From NCBI GenBank assembly GCA_916720425.1, contig CAKARD010000023.1, forward strand, positions 1-15,437: DNA of 15,437 bases, in the 5' to 3' direction. The notes beneath the pieces are model-generated. The model saw nothing but the letters and a program-made list of their open reading frames with translations, had not been told where the DNA came from and ran no database searches. This stretch comes from an uncultured Kingella sp. (GTDB taxonomy: Bacteria > Pseudomonadota > Gammaproteobacteria > Burkholderiales > Neisseriaceae). Shown here piece after piece: positions 1-7,334 of this stretch. Both the position numbers and the translations under genes were made by a program. Numbering within the stretch: position 1 is the stretch's first letter; every line of letters begins with the position of its first letter.

Positions 1-1
1 T

Positions 2-316
2 ACGCTCATCACACCTGTACGAGAATTACGTTTAATCAAACAAGGCAATCTTGCCTGCGCTTTATCATTTGGTGGAGCTTTATTAGGCTTTTGTTTAGCA
101 ATTGGTTCAGCAATGATACACAGCTTAGATCTTGCTAATTTTATTTTATGGGCAATCTGTGCTGCATTGGTACAAATACTGGTCTATGGTGCAATCAGTA
201 GAATTATTGGTAATATTGGCACACAATTAGCACAAAATAACATCGCAGTAGGCGCATTGTGTGGCTTTTTATCTCTTGCAATTGGCATACTTAATGCCGC
301 CTGTTTAGTAGATTAA
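2..316 (+). CDS. DUF350 (YjfL-like) inner-membrane protein, 3' part only
   Basis: The reading frame is open from base 2, so the gene begins left of the window; 104 residues remain. The visible protein is hydrophobic, with three likely membrane segments (starting near the ACALSFGGALLGFCLAI stretch), and ends with the GILNAAC motif. Both the spacing of segments and the end resemble the DUF350/UPF0719 family (E. coli YjfL ends similarly, GGIFNAAC). An internal ATG at 113 lies in the middle of a membrane segment and is not the real start. The function is not established; DUF350 proteins often sit beside PspA-like and SPFH proteins. It is followed after 9 bases by the SPFH gene on the same strand, so the two are probably co-transcribed. 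Family assignment is by recalled sequence pattern. Confidence 0.8.
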   Translation, partial: TLITPVRELRLIKQGNLACALSFGGALLGFCLAIGSAMIHSLDLANFILWAICAALVQILVYGAISRIIGNIGTQLAQNNIAVGALCGFLSLAIGILNAACLVD

Positions 317-325
317 GGATAGACT

Positions 326-1336
326 ATGTTTAATTTTATTAAAAAGCAATTTATTGATGTTATTCAATGGGAGGATCCTGATGATGACACTCTAATGTGG
401 CGTTTTCCCATTGTAGATCAAGAAATTCAAACTGGCGCCAGTCTTACTGTACGTGAAAGTCAAATGGTATTGTTTGTTGATGAGGGCAAAGTTGCTGACG
501 TTTTTACTGCAGGACGGTACACGCTAAGCACACAAACCTTACCTGTTCTTACCTATCTTAAAAATTGGGATAAATTCTTCGAATCCCCTTTTAAATCAGA
601 TATTTATTTTTTTAATACTAAACAACAAATTGGCAGACGTTGGGGAACAGCACAACCCATCACCATACGTGATAATGATTTTGGTGTGGTGCAAATTCGT
701 TCATTTGGTATGTATAGCTATCGTGTAGATGAACCCACTTTGTTTTTTAAAGAAATTTCAGGGGTAGCAGAAATTTATCGTAGCGAGCAATTAGATGCGC
801 AACTTAAAAACCTGATTGTGACTCAAATGGCAAGTGCATTGGGTTCAGCAGGGATTGCTTTTTTAGATATGGCGGCTAACCAAGCATGGTTATCACAAAA
901 AATGAGCGAAATTTTGCAACCTGCTTTCACAAAATTAGGCTTAACGCTAGAGAGTTTTAGTGTAGAAAGTGTGAGTTTACCTGAAAATGTGCAAAAAGCT
1001 TTAGATGCACGCATGGGCATGGGGATAATTGGTAATTTATCCCAATACACTCAATATCAAACCGCTCAAGCCATTCCTATGGCAGCGCAAAATGAAGGAG
1101 GCTTAGCAGGCATGGGAGCCAGTTTAGGTGCAGGTGTAGGCATAGGACAAGCCATGTCTGCCGCAATACAACAAGGACAGAATCACGCACCACCCCAAGC
1201 CATGGCACCCCATATAGCCAGCGCACATCAAGACAAACTCACTCAACTAAAATTATTATTGGATCAAGGCTTAATTTCCCAAGCCGATTATGATTCAGCC
1301 AAAGCAGAAGTGTTAAAACAGTTGGTAGGGATTTGA
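326..1336 (+). CDS. SPFH-domain protein with C-terminal SHOCT helix (YdjI-like)
   Basis: The protein has 336 residues. Residues about 1-230 resemble the SPFH/band-7 branch typified by Bacillus YdjI, often annotated as 'virion core protein': an N-terminal FIDVIQWEDP segment, then VRESQMVLFVDEGKV and a long SPFH core. Residues about 245-300 are a flexible Gly/Ala/Met/Gln-rich linker. Residues about 305-333 fit a SHOCT motif (LTQLKLLLDQGLISQADYD). There is no signal peptide and no clear membrane helix, so it is probably a cytoplasmic membrane-associated scaffold. The start is supported by AAGGA 7 bases upstream. It follows the DUF350 gene closely; in Bacillus the related YdjI works with PspA in membrane stress, and a similar role is inferred here. 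The gene ends just before a strong terminator. Confidence 0.82.
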   Translation: MFNFIKKQFIDVIQWEDPDDDTLMWRFPIVDQEIQTGASLTVRESQMVLFVDEGKVADVFTAGRYTLSTQTLPVLTYLKNWDKFFESPFKSDIYFFNTKQQIGRRWGTAQPITIRDNDFGVVQIRSFGMYSYRVDEPTLFFKEISGVAEIYRSEQLDAQLKNLIVTQMASALGSAGIAFLDMAANQAWLSQKMSEILQPAFTKLGLTLESFSVESVSLPENVQKALDARMGMGIIGNLSQYTQYQTAQAIPMAAQNEGGLAGMGASLGAGVGIGQAMSAAIQQGQNHAPPQAMAPHIASAHQDKLTQLKLLLDQGLISQADYDSAKAEVLKQLVGI

Positions 1337-1347
1337 GGATGATACAT

Positions 1348-1385
1348 AAAAACCAGTATGATAACATAACCTCATACTGGTTTTT
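1348..1385. terminator. Bidirectional intrinsic terminator between convergent genes
   Basis: A perfect 14-bp inverted repeat: the left arm 1348-1361 starts with AAAAACCAG and the right arm 1372-1385 ends with CTGGTTTTT, with a 10-base loop. T runs follow the stem on both strands (TTTTTT at 1381-1386 on the + strand, and the complement of the A run at 1348 on the - strand). It lies 11 bases after the SPFH stop codon and 7 bases after the miaB stop, so it can end both convergent transcripts. Confidence 0.9.
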
Positions 1386-1392
1386 TCTTGAA

Positions 1393-2718
1393 TTAAACCA
1401 CTAATTCTCCTGTCAATGAGAATGTCCGTGCTTCAGTAATCTCAATATCCACCATTTGATTGATTAAATCGGGCGAACCATAAAAATTAACCACACGATT
1501 ATTCGCAGTTCGTGCTTGCAATTGGTCTGGATCTTTTTTGGATACACCCTCAACCAAACAACGTTGAATAGTGCCAAGCATCGTTTGGTTAATACGTGCC
1601 GTTTCCGCTTCAATCACTTCATTTAAAGCTTCCAAACGGCGTACCTTTTCGGTATGAGGCGTGTCATCTGGTAGATTAGCTGCAGGTGTTCCTGGACGTG
1701 GGCTATAAATAAACACAAAACTCAAATCAAAAGCGATATCTTTTACCAGTTTTAATGTTTGTTCAAACTCACGCTCAGTCTCGCCAGGAAAACCCACAAT
1801 AAAATCAGAACTTAAACATAAATCAGGACGAATCGCACGCAATTTACGAATAATGGATTTGTATTCCAAAGCGGTGTAACCACGTTTCATTGCACTCAAT
1901 ACACGGTCAGAACCACTTTGAATAGGTAAATGCAAGTGCGAAACCAATTTCGGCAAATCGCGGTAACATTCAATAATCGCATCGGTAAATTCACGTGGGT
2001 GACTGGTAGTAAATCGCAAGCGTTCAATTCCTGGAATTTCATGCACAATACGCAATAATGTTGCAAAATCGCAAATTTCACCATTGTCCATTTCGCCACG
2101 ATACGCGTTGACATTTTGTCCCAACAAATTAATTTCTTTCACACCTTGTTGCGCCAAATTAGCAATTTCGGTCAATACATCATTGAGTGGGCGCGAAAAT
2201 TCTTCACCTCGTGTATAAGGTACAACGCAAAAACTACAATATTTTGAACAGCCTTCCATAATGGAAATAAACGCACTTCCCCCCTCCACTCTCGCAGGTG
2301 GCAAATGGTCAAATTTTTCAATTTCTGGAAATGAAATATCCACTTGCGATAAACCGGTGGTCTCTTTATCTATAATCATTTTGGGCAGACGGTGCAATGT
2401 TTGCGGCCCAAATACCACATCAACATATGGCGCGCGCTCAATAATTGCTTCCCCTTCTTGTGAGGCAACACAGCCTGCCACACCAATAATGACATTCGGA
2501 TTTTTTTGTTTAATGGGTTTAACGCGCCCCAAATCAGAAAACACTTTTTCTTGCGCTTTTTCACGCACAGAACAAGTATTGAACAAAATAATATCAGCAT
2601 CATCAGGTTCATTGACTTGTTCAATACCACCATGTTGGTCTGCTAAAACAGCCAACATTTTTTCGCTATCATATTCATTCATTTGACAGCCAAAGGTACG
2701 GATAAATACTTTTTTCAT
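1393..2718 (-). CDS. miaB: tRNA-2-methylthio-N6-dimethylallyladenosine synthase MiaB
   Basis: A 441-residue radical-SAM methylthiotransferase. It adds a methylthio group to N6-isopentenyl-A37 of tRNAs that read UNN codons, giving ms2i6A. The domain order is typical. The N-terminal MTTase domain has cluster cysteines C11 (FGCQMNEYDSE), C49 (FNTCSVREKAQEK) and C83 (GVAGCVASQEG). The radical-SAM core carries C157-x3-C161-x2-C164 in EGCSKYCSFCVVPYTRGEE. A TRAM RNA-binding domain occupies roughly residues 375-441. All six iron-sulfur cysteines are present and the length is normal for MiaB, so it should be active. The ATG start gives the standard KKVFIRTFGCQ beginning; the ribosome site before it is weak. 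The gene is convergent with the SPFH gene and shares its terminator. The 137-base gap upstream suggests its own promoter. Confidence 0.97.
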   Translation of the reverse strand: MKKVFIRTFGCQMNEYDSEKMLAVLADQHGGIEQVNEPDDADIILFNTCSVREKAQEKVFSDLGRVKPIKQKNPNVIIGVAGCVASQEGEAIIERAPYVDVVFGPQTLHRLPKMIIDKETTGLSQVDISFPEIEKFDHLPPARVEGGSAFISIMEGCSKYCSFCVVPYTRGEEFSRPLNDVLTEIANLAQQGVKEINLLGQNVNAYRGEMDNGEICDFATLLRIVHEIPGIERLRFTTSHPREFTDAIIECYRDLPKLVSHLHLPIQSGSDRVLSAMKRGYTALEYKSIIRKLRAIRPDLCLSSDFIVGFPGETEREFEQTLKLVKDIAFDLSFVFIYSPRPGTPAANLPDDTPHTEKVRRLEALNEVIEAETARINQTMLGTIQRCLVEGVSKKDPDQLQARTANNRVVNFYGSPDLINQMVDIEITEARTFSLTGELVV

Positions 2719-2855
2719 AGTAAAATACTTTCAGGATGCCCGTAATTGCGGGGCTGAGGTTAGATCAAGATAGGCAGACTAGATATAGCCTGCCTAATAA
2801 TTAAGTGTTTAATTATACGTTTTTTTCTATGATAACTAAAATCAATAAAATATTT

Positions 2856-3677
2856 TTACAGCCATTTTTTCAAAATAGTATCCAACTCACCACTCTCTTT
2901 AATATTCTTAATTCCTGCGTTGATTTTATCGCGTAATTCAGTTTCATCTTCACGAATGGCCAATAAAATATCATAGGCAAACGCACTCTCTTCACTATTA
3001 TCCATAGGTAATTCTTTCATCACAAATTTTACATCTGGAAAAGATTTCATATAATAGCGCAATACTGAACAATCGCTCATGGTTGCAGGAACTTCTTTAT
3101 TTTTTATTAGTTTCAATGATTGATATTGGCTTTTAGTGTGAATAATATTGTTGGGAAGTACGCCAAATTTATTGATTACTTCCTGATCATCATCATCAAT
3201 ACTTACTAATGCCACTTTATCTTTATGCCAATTATTCAAGGTTTCTTCATCTAAAGCTACTGCACAATCAGGAGAACGTAAATAAGGATCACTGGAAACT
3301 AACCCTTTATATTCTCTAAAATCTTCACGCGCTAAACCGCCACCAACAAGAGAAATATTATTTTCTTTAAGATTATTGAAAATATCTTCCCAAAAATGTG
3401 GGACGTGGTTAAAGGCGATATTTTGATCACGCCCTATAGCATCTAACACTTCCACTTCCAAACCACCAATAGAACGATCTGCATTAAAAATATTGAAAGG
3501 CGGATAAGGTTGACTAATTGAGCGAATATTGTATGTTTTGATATTGCTATTTGTTACTGTTGACTCAGCAACACTGGCTGTAACTGCTTTTGCATTACTT
3601 TGTATTGTATTTTCTGAACAAGCAACAAGACTACACAACGCACATAACATAGCAGTACGTTTAAAAAAGAACATCAT
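2856..3677 (-). CDS. Periplasmic solute-binding lipoprotein (family 3 type)
   Basis: The protein has 273 residues. A lipoprotein signal peptide ends in the lipobox LVAC with C20 as the lipidated cysteine. A Ser/Thr/Ala/Asn-rich linker runs to about residue 47. The rest resembles an extracellular solute-binding protein of family 3 (amino-acid type): YPPFNIFNADRSIGGLEVEVLDAIG near the front, SLVGGGLAREDFREYKGL, and a C-terminal GIKNIKESGELDTILKKWL end typical of the fold. The first of two adjacent ATGs is chosen because AAGGA lies 9 bases ahead of it. No permease or ATPase gene is next to it, so it is either an orphan binding protein working with a distant transporter or a sensor. The ligand cannot be told from the sequence. 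It lies downstream of leuA on the same strand, 187 bases away. Confidence 0.8.
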   Translation of the reverse strand: MMFFFKRTAMLCALCSLVACSENTIQSNAKAVTASVAESTVTNSNIKTYNIRSISQPYPPFNIFNADRSIGGLEVEVLDAIGRDQNIAFNHVPHFWEDIFNNLKENNISLVGGGLAREDFREYKGLVSSDPYLRSPDCAVALDEETLNNWHKDKVALVSIDDDDQEVINKFGVLPNNIIHTKSQYQSLKLIKNKEVPATMSDCSVLRYYMKSFPDVKFVMKELPMDNSEESAFAYDILLAIREDETELRDKINAGIKNIKESGELDTILKKWL

Positions 3678-3786
3678 GATTTATTTTCCTTGCATAAATA
3701 ATACAATATAACACATAATTTTACAAAAAACCAATAATGATACGCATTTACTATTATAATTTATCAAAATACGACATCATTATTAC

Positions 3787-3843
3787 ATTGCAAACAAACT
3801 TTAATCAAAAAACAAAACCATTATGTTAAATTTTGTTTGCAAT
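3787..3843. repeat. Long AT-rich inverted repeat after leuA
   Basis: The arms ATTGCAAACAAA (3787-3798) and TTTGTTTGCAAT (3832-3843) are perfect inverted copies of 12 bases. After one mismatch (3799/3831) the pairing continues for five more bases (TTTAA 3800-3804 with TTAAA 3826-3830), leaving a 21-base loop. It lies 21 bases after the leuA stop codon and about 110 bases ahead of the solute-binding protein gene. No T run follows on the - strand, so a classical intrinsic terminator is not clear. It may be a leuA 3' end hairpin or an operator-like site. Confidence 0.6.
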
Positions 3844-3864
3844 ACTCTGTGTATTAATATGCTA

Positions 3865-5661
3865 CTAAATCAAAGTATGGGTATGGCCTTGGGCTTTAAT
3901 ACGTTCAGTGTGCTTACTCAATTGTGATAAGGCGGATAAATAAGCTTTAGCCGTGGCAACTAAAACATCAGTATCGGCACCTTGTCCGTTGGCAATTTTG
4001 TTATCTTTTGCCAAACGTACCATAGTTTCACCTTGGCTTTCTGTACCTTGTGTTACTGCATTGACTGAATAGATTTGCAATATTGCACCTGATTTGGCTT
4101 CTGATTCAATGGCTTTAAATATTGCATCAACAGGACCTGAACCTGTAGATTCAGCACGATGTTCCACGCCATCAATATTAAATACCACTTGTGCACGTGG
4201 CATTTCACCCGTTTCGGTTACAATATGTTGCGAGATGAATTTATAGCGATCTTGCGACAAATTGGACATTTCATCTGAAACTAATGCATGTAAATCTTCA
4301 TCAAATATTTCACGTTTTTTATCTGCCAATTCTTTAAAACGTGCAAAAGCGGCATTTAAAGCTTCTTCACTGTCTAAGTGTATACCCAATTCTGTTAATT
4401 TGGTCTTAAATGCATTACGTCCTGATAATTTGCCTAAAGTCAAACGATTGGTTGCCCAACCCACTGATTCTGCAGTCATAATTTCATAAGTTTCGGGGTG
4501 TTTTAGCACGCCATCTTGGTGTATGCCGCTTTCATGAGCAAATGCATTTGCCCCCACCACTGCTTTATTGGGTTGAACAGGATAACCTGTTATTGTAGAG
4601 ACTAATTTTGAAGCAGGCACAATTTGTGTTGTATCAATTCCCGTTTCTAATCCAAATACATCATGACGCACCTTCAATGCCATCACAATTTCTTCTAAAC
4701 TTGCATTACCAGCACGTTCACCTAAACCATTAATAGTACATTCTACTTGACGCGCACCCGCTTGAATGGCCGCCAAGGAATTAGCAACCGCCATACCCAA
4801 ATCATTATGACAATGTGTAGACCACACCACTTTATCTGCATTTGGCACACTTCTGATAATGGTACTAATACGTTCATACCATACAGAAGGAATAGAATAG
4901 CCTACAGTATCTGGTATATTAATTGTGCTGGCTCCTGCTTCAATCACTGCAGTAAATATTTTTGCCAAGAAATCTAAATCAGAACGCACGGCATCTTCTG
5001 CTGAGAACTCTACATCATCAGTATATTCTCTAGCGATTTTCACCGCTTTGACTGCATTCTCAATAACTTGATCAGGAGTCATTTTTAATTTGTGCTGCAT
5101 GTGAATAGGGCTGGTCGCGATAAACGTGTGAATACGTTTTTTGTGCGCGGGTGCAATCGCTTCTCCTGCCTTACGTACGTCATTTTCTACCGCACGTGCT
5201 AGAGAGCAAACAGTAGCATTTTGTATTATTTTTGCGATCGCATTAACCGATTCAAAATCTCCAGGACTCGCAGCAGCAAAACCTGCTTCAATCACATCTA
5301 CGCCCATTTTTTCTAATTGACGGGCAATGCGGATTTTTTCCTCTTTAGTCATGGCGGCACCTGGTGATTGTTCGCCATCACGCAAAGTTGTATCAAAAAT
5401 AATCACACGATTATTTGTATTCATGGTTTGGCTCGATTCATGTTGTTGGATAATAAATGTATTCAAATCTAAATTTTTGCCTTGTGCTTGCGCTAATCCG
5501 CTTAATTTTTGCAATTGCGACAAGGGCAAAGAGCCGCGCGTACGCCATTTATAAATGGCTGCGGCACTGGGTGCGTGTTCAGCATCATGCTGTTTTAACG
5601 CTTGAGCTAAAGCATTGACTCCACCAAAATAATTAATTAGTCGCTCGATGTCTAATTGCAT
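3865..5661 (-). CDS. leuA: 2-isopropylmalate synthase LeuA with N-terminal HTH domain
   Basis: First enzyme of leucine synthesis; joins acetyl-CoA and 2-oxoisovalerate to give 2-isopropylmalate. The LeuA part starts at M80 (MNTNNRVIIFDTTLRDGEQS). It shows the metal ligands D90, H283, H285 and N319 (in DTTLRDGEQ, STHCHNDLG and NGLGERAGNAS), GIHQDG at 379-384, and a C-terminal regulatory LeuA dimer domain from about residue 450. Removing 79 residues places the ligands at 11, 204, 206 and 240, close to the E. coli positions. The first 79 residues are extra: NYFGGVNALAQALKQ then APSAAAIYKWRTRGSLP look like a Cro/YdaS-type helix-turn-helix. The frame is continuous with no stop between the two parts. 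Translation could begin at ATG 5661, at the internal ATG 5424, or both; neither has a strong ribosome site. A TATAAT box at 5701-5706 fits a transcript that includes the long start. Confidence 0.93.
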   Translation of the reverse strand: MQLDIERLINYFGGVNALAQALKQHDAEHAPSAAAIYKWRTRGSLPLSQLQKLSGLAQAQGKNLDLNTFIIQQHESSQTMNTNNRVIIFDTTLRDGEQSPGAAMTKEEKIRIARQLEKMGVDVIEAGFAAASPGDFESVNAIAKIIQNATVCSLARAVENDVRKAGEAIAPAHKKRIHTFIATSPIHMQHKLKMTPDQVIENAVKAVKIAREYTDDVEFSAEDAVRSDLDFLAKIFTAVIEAGASTINIPDTVGYSIPSVWYERISTIIRSVPNADKVVWSTHCHNDLGMAVANSLAAIQAGARQVECTINGLGERAGNASLEEIVMALKVRHDVFGLETGIDTTQIVPASKLVSTITGYPVQPNKAVVGANAFAHESGIHQDGVLKHPETYEIMTAESVGWATNRLTLGKLSGRNAFKTKLTELGIHLDSEEALNAAFARFKELADKKREIFDEDLHALVSDEMSNLSQDRYKFISQHIVTETGEMPRAQVVFNIDGVEHRAESTGSGPVDAIFKAIESEAKSGAILQIYSVNAVTQGTESQGETMVRLAKDNKIANGQGADTDVLVATAKAYLSALSQLSKHTERIKAQGHTHTLI

Positions 5662-5700
5662 AGTAGAGACTGTCCAATCGTCTTAGTTAAACAGACAAGT

Positions 5701-5706
5701 ATTATA
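5701..5706 (-). promoter_or_regulatory. Candidate -10 box of leuA
   Basis: A perfect TATAAT is read on the - strand, 39 bases upstream of the leuA long start codon. The hexamer 17 bases further upstream (TTCTCT) is a poor -35, so this is only a candidate. If used, transcription would start about 30 bases before ATG 5661 and the mRNA would contain the HTH-coding part. Confidence 0.35.
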
Positions 5707-5781
5707 ATAAATTTAGACAAAATAGAGAATATATTAGAGTAAATTTTCACAAAAAATATTTTATTAGACAATTTGTACAAA

Positions 5782-5800
5782 ACGCGCGATATACGCGCGT
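5782..5800 (-). terminator. Intrinsic terminator of the mtrCDE operon
   Basis: The inverted repeat ACGCGCG (5782-5788) / CGCGCGT (5794-5800) has a 5-base loop. It is pure alternating GC in an otherwise AT-rich gap. On the - strand the stem runs into TTTT. It lies 5 bases beyond the mtrE stop codon, as expected for the end of the efflux operon, and insulates leuA. Confidence 0.8.
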
Positions 5801-5805
5801 TGGAT

Positions 5806-7260
5806 TTACATTTTAGTGGTGGGATTTTCTATAACTTCTGATGCACTGACTGCTTGAGTAGTGGAAATTTCTTCATCATCATGAGTATAGCGTTTCAAAC
5901 CGCCGCCCAATGCTTTATACAAATCGGCCAAATTTTCCAACAAAGATAATTGCGTTGCCAATACCGAGTTATCCGCTGAATAGCTACTGCGTTCCGCATC
6001 TAGCAAATCTAAAGAACTTGATACACCATGTTTATAACGTAAACGCGTTAAACGTAAACGGTCGGCAAAAGCACGGCTTTGTGCCAAATTTGATTCCAAT
6101 TGACTACGAAATGCCGCACGTGCCACTAAGGCATTGGATACATCACGAAATGCCGATTCAATCGCTGATTCATAAGCCACCACGGCTTTTTCTTGTGCAA
6201 TTTTTGTAGCTTCTAAATTGGCTTTATTGCTACCCCAGTTAAAAATAGGAATAGAAATATTAGGACCATAAGACCATGTTTTATTTGAAGATTTAAACAA
6301 ATTGTCTAATTCATTGCTGGCTAAACCTACGCTGCCTGTTAAGCTAATCGTAGGGAAAAATGCTGCGCGTGCCACACCAATATTCGCATTCGCTTGTTTC
6401 AAGTTATGTTCTGCTGCGATGATATCAGGACGATTCAACAATAAATCAGAGGGCAAACCTGCTGGTAGATTATTGATTTTAAATTGTTTATCCAAAGGTA
6501 ATGGTTTGGGTAAATCCTCTGGTACAGCTTGGCTAATCAATAATTCCAACGCATTGCGTGCTTGTTCACGTGCGCTCACCGCGGCGGCATAACTGGATTT
6601 TGCGCTTTCAATTTGTGCTTCTTGCGCCCGCAAATCCAACGCCGATATCACGCCTGCCTTATGACGTAATTTTGCCAAACGATAGGTTTCCATATAAGTT
6701 GCCAACGTGCGTTCTGACAAATCCATCGCAGCTTGGGCATATTGTTCGTTAAAATAGGCTTTAGCTACACTGGCAATCAAACTTAAATGCGTTGCATCAC
6801 GACTGGCAGCAGTCGCAAAATAACTTTGTAACGCTGCTTGACTATTATTGCGAACACGCCCCCACAAATCCAACTCAAATCCTGTAATACCTAAGCCTAC
6901 ATTGTAACTTTCATGATTACCACGACTACGTGTTGCTCCAGCACTCCCATTAATACTTGGCAATCGCGCCGCACGTGTTACGGCATATTGTGCGCGAACT
7001 TGTTCCACATTCAAATTGGCTGTACGCAAATCGGTGTTATTTTTCAACGCCAATTCAATCAAGGCATGCAAACGTGGGTCGGCAAAATAATCTTTCCAAC
7101 CCAAAGACGCTGCTTGGATGGCTTGCGTATCTTTGACATCATATTTGAAAGTGGTAGAAGGCAATTGCACGGTGGGTTGTTCATATTTTGGAGCAAGATT
7201 ACACGCCGTTAAAGCAACACTCACGCTCACTGCCAATAAACTATTTTTCATGGGTTTCAT
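5806..7260 (-). CDS. mtrE: Outer-membrane efflux channel lipoprotein MtrE (OprM/TolC class)
   Basis: A 484-residue outer-membrane factor of the NodT/OprM family. It forms the trimeric exit duct of the Mtr pump. The signal peptide ends in the lipobox LTAC with C20 as lipidation site, followed by NLAPKYEQPTV, typical of OprM-like proteins. Two OEP repeats follow (roughly residues 60-250 and 270-460). They contain SYNVGLGITGFELDLWGRV, EQARNALELLI, RPDIIAAEHNLKQANANIG and LRYKHGVSSSLDLLDAERSSY; these match my recollection of Neisseria MtrE closely. The C-terminus ends in an acidic/Thr-rich tail after YKALGGGLKR. The start at 7260 gives KP before a second Met at position 4; both give a good signal peptide, and GAG 8 bases upstream favours the first. 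It is the last gene of mtrC-mtrD-mtrE, 74 bases after mtrD. Confidence 0.95.
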   Translation of the reverse strand: MKPMKNSLLAVSVSVALTACNLAPKYEQPTVQLPSTTFKYDVKDTQAIQAASLGWKDYFADPRLHALIELALKNNTDLRTANLNVEQVRAQYAVTRAARLPSINGSAGATRSRGNHESYNVGLGITGFELDLWGRVRNNSQAALQSYFATAASRDATHLSLIASVAKAYFNEQYAQAAMDLSERTLATYMETYRLAKLRHKAGVISALDLRAQEAQIESAKSSYAAAVSAREQARNALELLISQAVPEDLPKPLPLDKQFKINNLPAGLPSDLLLNRPDIIAAEHNLKQANANIGVARAAFFPTISLTGSVGLASNELDNLFKSSNKTWSYGPNISIPIFNWGSNKANLEATKIAQEKAVVAYESAIESAFRDVSNALVARAAFRSQLESNLAQSRAFADRLRLTRLRYKHGVSSSLDLLDAERSSYSADNSVLATQLSLLENLADLYKALGGGLKRYTHDDEEISTTQAVSASEVIENPTTKM

Positions 7261-7282
7261 TTTGTATCTCGATATAGATTTT

Positions 7283-7317
7283 AGGCTGCCTGAAAGAAAT
7301 ATTTCAAGCTGCCTGAA
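7283..7317. repeat. Two DUS-like sequences in the mtrD-mtrE gap
   Basis: AGGCTGCCTGAA (7283-7294) is followed by AAGCTGCCTGAA (7306-7317), a direct repeat with one difference, both oriented on the + strand. The first equals the uptake-sequence dialect recalled for Simonsiella. Between them GCCTGAAA (7288-7295) and TTTCAAGC (7302-7309) can pair with one mismatch on the + strand. On the - strand (the mtr mRNA) this mismatch becomes a G-U pair, so an 8-bp intercistronic hairpin can form. No T run follows it, so it is not a clear terminator. Confidence 0.75.
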
Positions 7318-7334
7318 TGTTTTTAATGATTGAT

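Noticed and set aside
113..316. ATG at 113 as the start of a 67-residue protein
   Set aside because: The frame is open back to base 2 and the upstream codons encode a fitting DUF350 membrane segment, so this is an internal methionine of a truncated gene.
2730..2741. GGGCATCCTGAA-like sequence ahead of miaB as a DUS
   Set aside because: Too many differences from the 12-mer at 7283 to support the call.
2771..2815. TAGGCAG/CTGCCTA hairpin and an adjacent AT-rich palindrome in the miaB upstream gap
   Set aside because: The stem is only 7 bp with a 12-base loop and no T run on either strand, and the second is AT-rich; too weak to call a terminator.
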